Source of the DNA: Candidatus Pelagibacter communis
Lineage (GTDB): Bacteria; Pseudomonadota; Alphaproteobacteria; Pelagibacterales; Pelagibacteraceae
Reading direction: 5' to 3'
Length of the DNA: 64,000 nt
Assembly (NCBI RefSeq): GCF_012932795.1
Contig: NZ_LANA01000002.1
Location: forward strand, 1-64,000
A program made the position numbers and the translations under genes. This document shows positions 44,397 through 52,688 of the stretch, piece by piece (positions within the stretch are counted from its first letter, which is position 1; each line of letters begins with the position of its first letter). Below the pieces are notes generated by a model, which worked only from the letters and a program-made list of their open reading frames with translations, was not told the DNA's origin and made no database searches.

Positions 44397-45866
44397 TTAT
44401 GGTAGACAATCCAGATATGTATCTAGATCCCATTGAGTTGTTGCACCTAAGAATTTTTCCCATTCATCATTTTTGTACCAATGAAAAACTTTATACATTT
44501 CATCTGGCATAGCTGATTTAATAACTTCATCTTCTGCTAAACGATTTAATGCCTCCCCTAGACTTAAAGGTAGTTTTTTAACTTCTTTTCCAGCAGCTTG
44601 AGCTTCATACATACTTCTAGATTCTGGTTTTCCTGGATCAATATTATTTGTTAACCCGTCATCAAAACATTTTAATAAACCAGAACCCATTAAATATGGA
44701 TTGTGCATTGAGTCAACTGAACGATATTCAAATCTACCTGGTGCTGAAACTCTTAACCCACATGTTCTATTTTGATATCCCCAGTCAGCATAAACAGGAG
44801 CCCAAAAACCTGTATCCCATAATCGTCTATATGAGTTAACAGTTGAAGAGCCAATTGCAGTTAAGGCACCCAAATGTTTCATTACACCACCAATTGCTTT
44901 CAAACCAATTTTACCTGGTAACTGAACATCTTTTGTATCTGGCATAAATGTATTTGTTCCACCTTCTACATAAGTGAAAACATGGTCCATCCCTGGCAAT
45001 GATTTATGAGATAATTTATTAATCACATCTTTTCCACCTGTCCATAAGGACATATTTGTATGACAGCCACTTGCTGACACACCCATAAAAGGTTTTGTCA
45101 TGAAACAAGCTATTAAATTAAATTCTCTAGCTACTTGTGCGCAAATTTGTCTGTAAGTTGATAATCTATCTGCATTTCTTAAAACATCATCATACATCCA
45201 GTTTAATTCTAATTGTCCTGGTGCATCTTCATGATCCCCTTGAATCATGTCAAAACCCATTGCTCTAGCATATTTAAAGACTTGCATAAAAACTGGTCTT
45301 AACGACTCAAATTGATCTATATGATAACAATAAGGTTTAGAAAAACCCTTACCGGTAGGTGAACCATCTTCATTTTTAGTTAACCACATCATTTCTGGCT
45401 CTGTTCCAACTCTTAATTGGTAGCCATGTTTTTTTTTAAATTCTTGTGCATGTATTCTTAAATTTCCACGGCAGTCCGAAGTTAGATGTGCGCCTGGATT
45501 ATCTCTTTCTTCTCTATTTCTAAAGCAAGTAACAAATACCCTTGCAACTTTTTTATCCCAAGGAAGTTGACAAAAAGTCTCAGGATCAGGTATGCCAACA
45601 AGCTCTTTAGCCTCTGGTCCATAACCAATATAATTTCCATGACGATCTGTGAACAAGTTTGCTGTAGCACCGTAAACTAATTGAAAGCCTTTTTCACAAG
45701 TTCTTTCCCAATGATCAGTTGGAATACCTTTACCTACAACTCTTCCAGTTACTGAAATAAATTGAAAAAAAATATATTCAACACCCAGCTCATTAATCTT
45801 AGCTCGTACTTGCTTTACTAATTTGTCTCTACCGGGTTGCGCAACATGCTTCTCTAAATCAGTCAT
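44397..45866 (-). CDS. glutamine-synthetase-like ligase (GS type III/GlnT-like), second set
   Basis: A 489-residue GS-fold ligase. Visible motifs: VEYIFFQFISVTGRVVGKGI, RVGTEPEMMW, QGDHEDAPGQLELNWMYDD, SASGCHTNMSLW and RTCGLRVSAPGRFEYRSVD. It is related to, but clearly distinct from, the GmaS-like gene at 34481 and the cassette ligase at 13135. With GlxBCD behind it and an FAD oxidoreductase before it, it probably handles a second glutamyl-amine or glutamine-type intermediate. An ATTAGAGAGAGG purine tract, shared with tmm, is just upstream of the ATG. Confidence 0.78.
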   Translation of the reverse strand: MTDLEKHVAQPGRDKLVKQVRAKINELGVEYIFFQFISVTGRVVGKGIPTDHWERTCEKGFQLVYGATANLFTDRHGNYIGYGPEAKELVGIPDPETFCQLPWDKKVARVFVTCFRNREERDNPGAHLTSDCRGNLRIHAQEFKKKHGYQLRVGTEPEMMWLTKNEDGSPTGKGFSKPYCYHIDQFESLRPVFMQVFKYARAMGFDMIQGDHEDAPGQLELNWMYDDVLRNADRLSTYRQICAQVAREFNLIACFMTKPFMGVSASGCHTNMSLWTGGKDVINKLSHKSLPGMDHVFTYVEGGTNTFMPDTKDVQLPGKIGLKAIGGVMKHLGALTAIGSSTVNSYRRLWDTGFWAPVYADWGYQNRTCGLRVSAPGRFEYRSVDSMHNPYLMGSGLLKCFDDGLTNNIDPGKPESRSMYEAQAAGKEVKKLPLSLGEALNRLAEDEVIKSAMPDEMYKVFHWYKNDEWEKFLGATTQWDLDTYLDCLP

Positions 45867-45870
45867 TATC

Positions 45871-45882
45871 CCTCTCTCTAAT
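45871..45882 (-). promoter_or_regulatory. GAGAG purine tract (ATTAGAGAGAGG) at GS-like start
   Basis: On the minus strand ATTAGAGAGAGG lies four bases before the ATG at 45866. The identical 12 bases occur before tmm (57617-57628), and a similar AGGAGAGAGATT precedes amtB. It may be a ribosome site, a site for a regulatory RNA or protein, or both. Confidence 0.35.
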
Positions 45883-45938
45883 GAATTTTTATTTAAGGAA
45901 CCGTAACTGAAAAAATTATTTGTGTCCAGGCTTGAAGT

Positions 45939-47267
45939 TTAACTCCAAGGGAATGGACTATTAGAAGTTGGATGAAGTTCACCCTTCTCGTAACGGTTGA
46001 ATCTAAACGGTTTTAATAATTCACTTTCAGTCCCCAAAATTTCTTGCGCAACAAGCTCACCTACACCAATCATTTTATATCCATGGTTTGCATCTGCTAT
46101 CATGTAAACATTTTCTAAAAATCTATCGAAGATAGGAAAATTATCTGGTGTCATACATCCAAGACCACCCGAAGGTCCTTTTCTATATAAACCAGATTTA
46201 CCTTCAAACCTTTTATGACAATGAGCCAAAGCTGAGCACCACATATCATTAAAGGACTCTGTTGTTTGAAATTCAGGAGAGTCAAGTCCGTAAGGATCAA
46301 TATTTATTTTATCAAAATGTTTATCAACTATGTAAGGAGATGTTCCACCCTGAACACCAAGACCTTCAATGTCTGGCTTATAATAGATTCCCCAAAGTTC
46401 ATCTGTAATTAATTTCTTACTTGTATCGGAATATAGCGGAGCAGTCGAATCAACATGCATTACAGGAGGCTGACCACCATCATTCATTCTTAAAAAATCT
46501 TTATCAACACCAATAACACCTTCTTGTAACATCCAATATTTCCACATATCTTCTTTATGAAATTTTCCATCTTGTCCTTTAATATTTGCAACTTTTGGAA
46601 GCTCTAACATATTCCAAAAATCTCTAACCCAAGGACCAGCACCAACAACTACTTGTTCACACTCAATAATTCCCTTGTCTGTTTCGACACCTGTAACTGC
46701 TTTACTATTACTTCCTCTTTTAAATCCTGTAACTGTCACACCCTTAATAACCTCAACACCGTTTGTAGTAGATTTTTCTTCTAGAGCTTTTACGGAAGCC
46801 TTGTTGAATGCATAGCCACCTTTTTTTTCATGTAACACAGAAGTTATACCTTCTGCTTGCCAATCATCAAACATACTCTTCATATATTTAGTGCAGTCTG
46901 CTTCACCTTCTATAAATTCTGATTCATATCCAATAGCTTTTTGTTGCTCAAAAATTGTAGCAACATCTTCGTGCATAACTTCTGGAGATATCTGCAAGTA
47001 CCCTACGGCATTATATTTCCATGCTTTAGGGTCACTTTCCCATACAGAAACTGAATGCGCCATTAACTCTCTCATAGCTGGTTGAAAATAATTATTTCTT
47101 ATAACACCACAAGCAATTCCACTTGCACCTGCTGCAGTATCTTTTTTTTCAAGAATTACAATGTCACCAGGATTTTTATAAGTTTCTGAAAGTTTCCAAG
47201 CTGTACTCAAGCCATGAATTCCTCCACCTATGATAACTACTTTAGCTTTAGTTGGCAGTGATGACAT
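45939..47267 (-). CDS. FAD-dependent DAO-family oxidoreductase (sarcosine/dimethylglycine oxidase-like)
   Basis: A 442-residue flavoenzyme. The FAD dinucleotide motif VVIIGGGIHGLSTAW is at 10-24; VVVGAGPWVRDF and the C-terminal ENVYMIADANHGYKMIGVG are typical of the DAO group of amine oxidases. Relatives oxidise secondary or tertiary N-methyl amines. It lies between tdm and the GS/glxBCD set, so an N-methylated amine from the TMAO route is a plausible substrate; dimethylamine oxidation lacks a dedicated gene here, and this is a candidate only by position. Confidence 0.78.
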   Translation of the reverse strand: MSSLPTKAKVVIIGGGIHGLSTAWKLSETYKNPGDIVILEKKDTAAGASGIACGVIRNNYFQPAMRELMAHSVSVWESDPKAWKYNAVGYLQISPEVMHEDVATIFEQQKAIGYESEFIEGEADCTKYMKSMFDDWQAEGITSVLHEKKGGYAFNKASVKALEEKSTTNGVEVIKGVTVTGFKRGSNSKAVTGVETDKGIIECEQVVVGAGPWVRDFWNMLELPKVANIKGQDGKFHKEDMWKYWMLQEGVIGVDKDFLRMNDGGQPPVMHVDSTAPLYSDTSKKLITDELWGIYYKPDIEGLGVQGGTSPYIVDKHFDKINIDPYGLDSPEFQTTESFNDMWCSALAHCHKRFEGKSGLYRKGPSGGLGCMTPDNFPIFDRFLENVYMIADANHGYKMIGVGELVAQEILGTESELLKPFRFNRYEKGELHPTSNSPFPWS

Positions 47268-47369
47268 ATCAAAACAATATTTTTCTTAAAAAGTAATTAA
47301 TATAATTATTTTTATAACTAAATTTTATATATAAAAAATGTTAATTTAATAAGATTGTTAAATAAACAA

Positions 47370-47720
47370 CTAATAGCTTATCTTTTTCAGTGTGTTTAAA
47401 TATTCTTTAAACTCATTAATAAATGTTTCACTGGGCATTATATTTTTTATTCGCTGATCAGTTGAAGTCTTTTCAAGACGAAAGAATCCTTTTTCACAAG
47501 CTTCATTAATTATTAAAGCAGATTTTGGTCTAGAGGTTTTAAATAACTTTGTTTTTAATCCTTCAACAGATAATTTCTCATTTAACTTGTATGCAGACAT
47601 TACTAAAAGCATCATATGATAGTGTGATGGAGATTTTCTAAAAAAATAGTTACTTGAAGTATGTGACTGTTTCATCTGATCTTCCCAAAAATTTAATAAA
47701 TCTTTGCTACCATCAGACAT
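47370..47720 (-). CDS. small winged-helix (MarR-like) putative regulator
   Basis: A 116-residue protein. YHMMLLVMSAYKLNEKLSVE and LKTKLFKTSRPKSALIINEA fit a helix-turn-helix, and CEKGFFRLEKTSTDQRIKNI fits the wing region of MarR-type proteins (the DxR of the wing is present). It begins two bases after the tdm stop and so is probably co-transcribed with it. It may regulate the TMAO genes. The fit is short and the assignment tentative. Confidence 0.6.
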   Translation of the reverse strand: MSDGSKDLLNFWEDQMKQSHTSSNYFFRKSPSHYHMMLLVMSAYKLNEKLSVEGLKTKLFKTSRPKSALIINEACEKGFFRLEKTSTDQRIKNIMPSETFINEFKEYLNTLKKISY

Positions 47721-47722
47721 TG

Positions 47723-50050
47723 TTAAGCTCTAACTCTTGATTTTGTTGGATCATAGAAAGGGAAGGGAACAACTTTTGCACCAATTCTTTTTTGATGACC
47801 ATCAAGCTTTCCAACTTCAACTTCGGTTCCTATTTCAGAATATTTTACATCAATTTTACAAAGTGCAATATTTTTTCCAAGTTTAGGTGATAACATCCCA
47901 CTTGTTATTACACCCACTTGACCACGACCTATATGAACACAATCTCCATTTACTGCTGGCTCATGACCAACTAATTCTAGACCAGCTAATTTTTTTTGTG
48001 GATTTGCTTTTCTTTTAATTAATTCTTCTTTACCTATAAAATCATCTTCTTTAGTTTTTAGAGGAACGGTAAAACCAATTCCAGCTTCGAAAGGGTCTGT
48101 TTGATCGTCAAACTCATAGCCATAAAAAATAAGGCCAGCTTCTATACGAACCATGTCTAAAGCTTCTAAGCCTAATGGAGTGATATCAAACTCTTTACCA
48201 GCTTCCCAAACTTTATCCCAAACCTCTGCTGCATCTTTTGGATGACACCATATCTCATAACCAAGTTCACCCGTGTAACCTGTTCTTGAAATAACAATTG
48301 GTGTTCCAGTTTCATGATCTATTCTTGCAATATTAAATCTGAACCATTCAAGTTCAGTGATCGATGGTTGTATTGGAGGTGTCCATACAAATTTTTCTAA
48401 AATTTTTCTACTATTTGGACCTTGAACTGCAATGTTATGAATTTGATCTGTTGCAGATTTAATCCAAACCTTATAATTTTTCTTTTTGGCTTGTTCTTTT
48501 AACCATTCACCACTGTATTCATCTCCACCAATCCATCGAAAGTTATCTTGTCCTAATTTAAATAAAGTACCGTCATCTAGCATGCGGCCATTTTCATAAC
48601 ACATAGCTGTATAAACAACTTGGCCAACTGATAATTTTTTAATATTTCTAGTAAGTGTATATTGCATTAAATTTTCTGCATCGGGTCCAAGAATTTCAAA
48701 CTTTCTAAGAGGTGATAAGTCTGTTACAATTGCACTTTCCCTACAAGCTGTATATTCTTTTATAGTTCCTGATTTCGTAAAATTGTTTGAAAGCCAGAAA
48801 CCTTTATATTCAATAAAATTTCTTGTTAGTTCTGAGGTTTTTTTGTGAAAACCAGTTTCTTGAGTTAGCTTAGGTTCAGAGTCTGTTTTCATTCTAAATG
48901 CTGTTGCTTTTGAATATTTTTTTTCTTTTGAATAAGTCCTAACAAAAATATCAGTTGGATTCCACCCATTTGCACCATCAACATCACAGGGACAAGCTGA
49001 TGATATACATGTTAGATCTTTTAAAGCTCTAAATAAAACATAATCCCCAGGTCTTGACCAGGGTTCATCAAATGAAGCAACATTATTAGCATCAATAGCA
49101 GTATTAAAAAAAAGGTTTATTGCAGACCAACTTTTTCTAGAATTAATGTCATATTTATCAAGTCTATTATTAAAATTATCTGTACAGTTAATATGGCCCA
49201 TATACCCCATATCCTCATAATATTTTGATGTGCAAGCAAGATTAAAAGTGTCATGCCGTCCAACTGTATCTCTTACAACTTCAATCATTGCTTCATGATC
49301 ACCATCATAAAACTTTGAAAACAAACCAGGCCCAGGGTAAGCACCACCCATAAACGTTCGTGTTGCTTTATCATCTATAATACTTTCAATTCCTTCATTT
49401 AATTTATGTGTATCAAAAGCTAAAAAATCTGAGCATTGTCTTCCACCTGGGTCAATTATTTGAATATATTCACCAGCTTTTACTTCGTAAGTTTCAGCAG
49501 TTCTTCTTTTAACAAGTTGCTCTATAATTGGATCGCTAAGTGGATCGGGCAAAATAAATTGTTCATCAGTTTCAATAAATTTAGCTTTATTTAAAAAAAT
49601 AGTTAAATCTGTTGGTGGATTTTGTTCATGAACATTCATTGCATCACCAGGTGCAGCAATCATAACCACACACTTATCTTTTGAAGTTAGTGTTATTTTT
49701 TCACCCATCATACAATCATTGTTAAAAATAATTGATGATTTAGCATTGCTTAAGTCAAAGTTTTTTTTCTTTAGTAGCTTTGAAATTTTTTCATCAGTAG
49801 AAATAGTTTTTTTTAAAAAATCTGCATTAGCATTTTCTTTTAGATTTAAAATAGATAAATCAGATTTACCTTTTGAATTAAAAACAATTATTTCACAAAT
49901 TTGTCTTCCTTCTTCATTGATGATTTCTATTTTATCATCTGGTGAAATTTCTATTATTGAAAGACCACCACCTTTTACAGGATATCTTTCAACTCCTGGT
50001 GGTAAAGTTCTTAAGCCGGGATTTCTTATATCATTACTAGTATGTAGCAT
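47723..50050 (-). CDS. tdm: trimethylamine N-oxide demethylase
   Basis: A 775-residue protein with two parts: an N-terminal DUF1989-type region (about 1-400) and a GcvT/aminomethyltransferase-like folate-binding region (about 405-775, with MVRIEAGLIFYGYEF and GELGYEIW). Cys289 (HINCTD), Cys353 and Cys355 (CPC) have the spacing of the three zinc-binding cysteines described for Methylocella Tdm, and Asp208 in RQCSDF sits at the equivalent of its catalytic Asp. The enzyme cleaves TMAO to dimethylamine and formaldehyde, the folate domain capturing the C1 unit. It is divergent from the tmoX-like gene. Cytoplasmic; no signal peptide. Confidence 0.92.
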   Translation of the reverse strand: MLHTSNDIRNPGLRTLPPGVERYPVKGGGLSIIEISPDDKIEIINEEGRQICEIIVFNSKGKSDLSILNLKENANADFLKKTISTDEKISKLLKKKNFDLSNAKSSIIFNNDCMMGEKITLTSKDKCVVMIAAPGDAMNVHEQNPPTDLTIFLNKAKFIETDEQFILPDPLSDPIIEQLVKRRTAETYEVKAGEYIQIIDPGGRQCSDFLAFDTHKLNEGIESIIDDKATRTFMGGAYPGPGLFSKFYDGDHEAMIEVVRDTVGRHDTFNLACTSKYYEDMGYMGHINCTDNFNNRLDKYDINSRKSWSAINLFFNTAIDANNVASFDEPWSRPGDYVLFRALKDLTCISSACPCDVDGANGWNPTDIFVRTYSKEKKYSKATAFRMKTDSEPKLTQETGFHKKTSELTRNFIEYKGFWLSNNFTKSGTIKEYTACRESAIVTDLSPLRKFEILGPDAENLMQYTLTRNIKKLSVGQVVYTAMCYENGRMLDDGTLFKLGQDNFRWIGGDEYSGEWLKEQAKKKNYKVWIKSATDQIHNIAVQGPNSRKILEKFVWTPPIQPSITELEWFRFNIARIDHETGTPIVISRTGYTGELGYEIWCHPKDAAEVWDKVWEAGKEFDITPLGLEALDMVRIEAGLIFYGYEFDDQTDPFEAGIGFTVPLKTKEDDFIGKEELIKRKANPQKKLAGLELVGHEPAVNGDCVHIGRGQVGVITSGMLSPKLGKNIALCKIDVKYSEIGTEVEVGKLDGHQKRIGAKVVPFPFYDPTKSRVRA

Positions 50051-50163
50051 TGCCAGTATAAATTTTAATAATTTAAGTTTAACTTAATATAATCAAAGAG
50101 CATTGACTATAAATTTAATTAATGAGAACATGTTGAATTAACTTAATATTGAGGGAGAAAAAT
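50051..50163. promoter_or_regulatory. divergent tdm / tmoX promoter region with repeated 12-mer
   Basis: The spacer between the two divergent genes contains TTAACTTAATAT twice in direct orientation, at 50079-50090 and 50138-50149, with a perfect TATAAT at 50088-50093 overlapping the first. A TTGACT is at 50103-50108. The second copy lies at the tmoX ribosome site (GAGGGAG). The repeats may be regulator sites coordinating uptake and demethylation. Confidence 0.4.
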
Positions 50164-51132
50164 ATGAAAAATAAATTGCCGTTAATTATCGCAGCAGTGG
50201 TAATTGTTGTTGGCGCAATTTTCTTTATGCAAGGTGGAGACAAAACTGCCAAAAAAGGTGGTGATAGTGCTCAACCTATAATTATTGCCACTCATAATTG
50301 GTCAAGCCAAATTGTAATGGCTCACGTTATTGGTGGAATTTTTGAAAGCATGGGGAATAATGTAAGCTATGTAAACACTGACTCACAAGCTGTATACGAA
50401 TCTATTCGTATAGGTGATGTATCTTTAGCACATGAAGTTTGGGAATCTGCTTTTGGTAAATCATTTACTACAGCGCTTGATAAAGGTGGAATAGTTGATT
50501 GGGGTGATCATGAAGCAAGAACTCTTGAGGATATGGGATATCCAAACTGGGTTGCTGATAAAGGATTATGTCCTGGTCTTCCAGATTGGACTGCATTAAA
50601 AAATCCAGATTGTGCTGCAAACTTTGCAACACCTGATTCAGATGGAAAAGGAAGAATGTTGGAAGGTCCACAATCTTGGCACGGAGATTTAATACCTCAG
50701 AGAGTTGATGCTCTTGGTTTAGGTGATCTTTGGACTGTTAAATTTGCTGGAAGTGCAGATGCACTTTGGGCAGAACTTAAAGCTGCTGAGAAAGAAGGAA
50801 GAGGAACTATAATATTCAACTGGACTCCAAACTTTACAGATGGAAAAGGTTTCACATTTATAGACTTCCCTCCATACTCTGCTGGTTGTAGACCAGAAGA
50901 TGGTGGTGATGGAAAATGTGGATCTCCAGATGGTTATTTGAAAAAAGCTGTAAATGCTGATTTTCCAACAACTCATCCAGCTGCAGCAGCAGTGTTCAAA
51001 AAAATGTCATTCTCAACAAGTCATATCGGGGCAATGGCTGCTTTAGTAGACGAAGATAAAATGACTCATGAAGATGCTGCTAAAAAATGGTTAGCTGACA
51101 ATAAGAGTGTTTGGCAACCTTTTACAAAATAA
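50164..51132 (+). CDS. tmoX: TMAO-type ABC transporter substrate-binding protein (TmoX/OpuAC family)
   Basis: About 322 residues from the ATG at 50164, chosen because the GAGGGAG ribosome site directly precedes it (the frame itself opens at 50149). An N-terminal membrane/signal helix (LPLIIAAVVIVVGAIFFM) is followed by an OpuAC-type binding domain rich in Trp, including ATHNWSSQIVMAHVIGG, GPQSWHGDLIPQRVD and IIFNWTPNFTDG, suited to caging a quaternary amine. Cys pairs (CPG with NPDC, CRPEDGGDGKC) may form disulfides. Proximity to tdm and tmm favours TMAO, though choline, betaine or DMSP could also bind. A strong terminator follows. Confidence 0.82.
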   Translation: MKNKLPLIIAAVVIVVGAIFFMQGGDKTAKKGGDSAQPIIIATHNWSSQIVMAHVIGGIFESMGNNVSYVNTDSQAVYESIRIGDVSLAHEVWESAFGKSFTTALDKGGIVDWGDHEARTLEDMGYPNWVADKGLCPGLPDWTALKNPDCAANFATPDSDGKGRMLEGPQSWHGDLIPQRVDALGLGDLWTVKFAGSADALWAELKAAEKEGRGTIIFNWTPNFTDGKGFTFIDFPPYSAGCRPEDGGDGKCGSPDGYLKKAVNADFPTTHPAAAAVFKKMSFSTSHIGAMAALVDEDKMTHEDAAKKWLADNKSVWQPFTK

Positions 51133-51152
51133 AGGTAAAATAAATAAATTTA

Positions 51153-51187
51153 AATCTCCCCCAACTTGTTGGGGGGGATTTTTTTAT
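51153..51187 (+). terminator. rho-independent terminator after tmoX
   Basis: AATCTCCCCCAA pairs with TTGGGGGGGATT around a CTTG loop, followed by seven T. It separates the abundant binding protein from the three small genes and the tmoWV pair downstream. Confidence 0.9.
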
Positions 51188-51231
51188 TCATACTGACTAT
51201 AAAAAATTTAAACTGAGGGCTTATTATTTAA

Positions 51232-51675
51232 ATGATTAAATATTTTTTATGCATTTTTCTTGGTCTACTAATCTTTAATTTATCTTTTGCACAAAATATT
51301 GATATACAGGAAGATATTAAAATTGGTTTTGTATGTAAATTAGAAAAAAAAATACTTAAGAATTCAGAATACAATTATCAAACTTTTTTAGCTAAAGATT
51401 TAAATGAAAAAAATTTAGAAAAATTTGAAATCGATTCAAAAAAACCAGAAAAACTTTTGATTAATGGATTATCAATGTTTCTCTCAAAAAATACTAAATT
51501 AGACGTAAAAGTTGTAAACAAAAACATAGTTTTATTTAAAGCTTTTGACGAAGAAAAAAACTATTCAGAGTCGGGTATAATCAATAGAGAATCAGGTGAA
51601 TTAGTTCATGAAGTTACAAAAGACATTAAAAGTGATAACTTTAAAAAAGATATTTCTTTTTATAAATGTAGTTAA
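51232..51675 (+). CDS. hypothetical exported protein, 147 aa
   Basis: A 147-residue Lys-rich protein with a signal peptide (MIKYFLCIFLGLLIFNLSFA). The mature part has two Cys, one near the start (FVCKL) and one at the very end (YKCS), which could form a disulfide. No family is recognised. It is the first of three small genes lying between tmoX and tmoWV. Confidence 0.6.
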   Translation: MIKYFLCIFLGLLIFNLSFAQNIDIQEDIKIGFVCKLEKKILKNSEYNYQTFLAKDLNEKNLEKFEIDSKKPEKLLINGLSMFLSKNTKLDVKVVNKNIVLFKAFDEEKNYSESGIINRESGELVHEVTKDIKSDNFKKDISFYKCS

Positions 51676-51683
51676 ATAATAAA

Positions 51684-52058
51684 ATGAAAAAATATATTCT
51701 TTACACAATCCTAAGTTTTTTAATTGCAACTTCGGTGTCAGCTAGAAAGACGGGCTGTGAGGGAAACTGTGAAAATGGTTTTGGTAAATGGACTTATACA
51801 GACAAAACAACTTATGAAGGAAATTGGGTAGGTACACAAAAACAAGGCCTAGGAACTGAAACTTGGCCAAATGGATATATTTACAAAGGTGAATTTAATA
51901 AAAGCAACTGGAGTGGAAAAGGAATTTTAACCTTCCCTGATGGATCCACTTATGAAGGTGAATGGGCCAATGGTTTTATGAATGGAAAAGGAAAATTCAC
52001 CTGGTCTAATGGAAAAGAAAAAATAGGAATTTGGGAAAATGGCAAATTACAAGAATAA
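51684..52058 (+). CDS. MORN-repeat exported protein
   Basis: A 124-residue protein with a signal peptide (MKKYILYTILSFLIATSVSA) and about four MORN repeats (FGKWTYTDKTTYEGNW, WPNGYIYKGEF, FPDGSTYEGEW, WSNGKEKIGIW). MORN repeats form an extended beta sheet and often bind membranes or proteins. Role unknown; translated with the neighbouring small genes. Confidence 0.8.
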   Translation: MKKYILYTILSFLIATSVSARKTGCEGNCENGFGKWTYTDKTTYEGNWVGTQKQGLGTETWPNGYIYKGEFNKSNWSGKGILTFPDGSTYEGEWANGFMNGKGKFTWSNGKEKIGIWENGKLQE

Positions 52059-52060
52059 AT

Positions 52061-52615
52061 ATGAATATAAAATATTTTAGCAAGTTAAGAGAATTATTAC
52101 CTGAGCCAGTTAGACAATTGGGCGGTCTTGTTTCCTTAACATTCGTTGTGATTTTTTCTTTTGCTATTTTAAATATTTTTTTTGGCCAGGGTGATGAGCT
52201 GGTGGAAAAAATGAAAAAAGAAGAAACAAGAATTGCAGAAGCCAACAAACTAAGTAAAATTATTTCCACACTTCCGACAGGTATTTTAACTTTTTATGAA
52301 GGAAGTGGTAATTACAAATTATCTAAAGAACAATATGAAACAGTCTGCAAAATAACAAAAATTATCCCTCAACGTGCTGTTATGGGTGCTAATTTAATAA
52401 ATTTTAAAGCTACACAAATATACAATGCTAATGGTAATCAAATTGCTGAAACATTTGTTAATTGGGATAAAAAAGAAAAAAAATGTATTGCTGGTTTTGT
52501 TTTAATTGGAAGTGTTAATGATGGAGAAAAAGAAAAAATTACTGTCAGTGGGGAAGTTTTAAATTTTTTAAGCACAGGAATCGACACAAGAGTTTATTTT
52601 ATTAAAAATTTTTAA
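52061..52615 (+). CDS. hypothetical membrane-anchored protein, 184 aa
   Basis: The ATG at 52061, two bases after the MORN stop, is preferred over an upstream TTG inside that gene. The protein has one membrane helix (LGGLVSLTFVVIFSFAILNI, about 20-39), then a charged helix and a domain with EGSGNYKLSKEQYETVCKI. Two cysteines occur in the outer part. No family is recognised. Confidence 0.6.
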   Translation: MNIKYFSKLRELLPEPVRQLGGLVSLTFVVIFSFAILNIFFGQGDELVEKMKKEETRIAEANKLSKIISTLPTGILTFYEGSGNYKLSKEQYETVCKITKIIPQRAVMGANLINFKATQIYNANGNQIAETFVNWDKKEKKCIAGFVLIGSVNDGEKEKITVSGEVLNFLSTGIDTRVYFIKNF

Positions 52616-52688
52616 GGAGGAAAATAATAATTACAGAAAATATAAAAAGTGTATTTTATTTTTATTTCGTGTAACTTATTAATTTATT

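Noticed and set aside
49719-50087. 122-residue plus-strand frame over the tdm start
   Set aside because: It mirrors the tdm N-terminal region, which is clearly the real gene.
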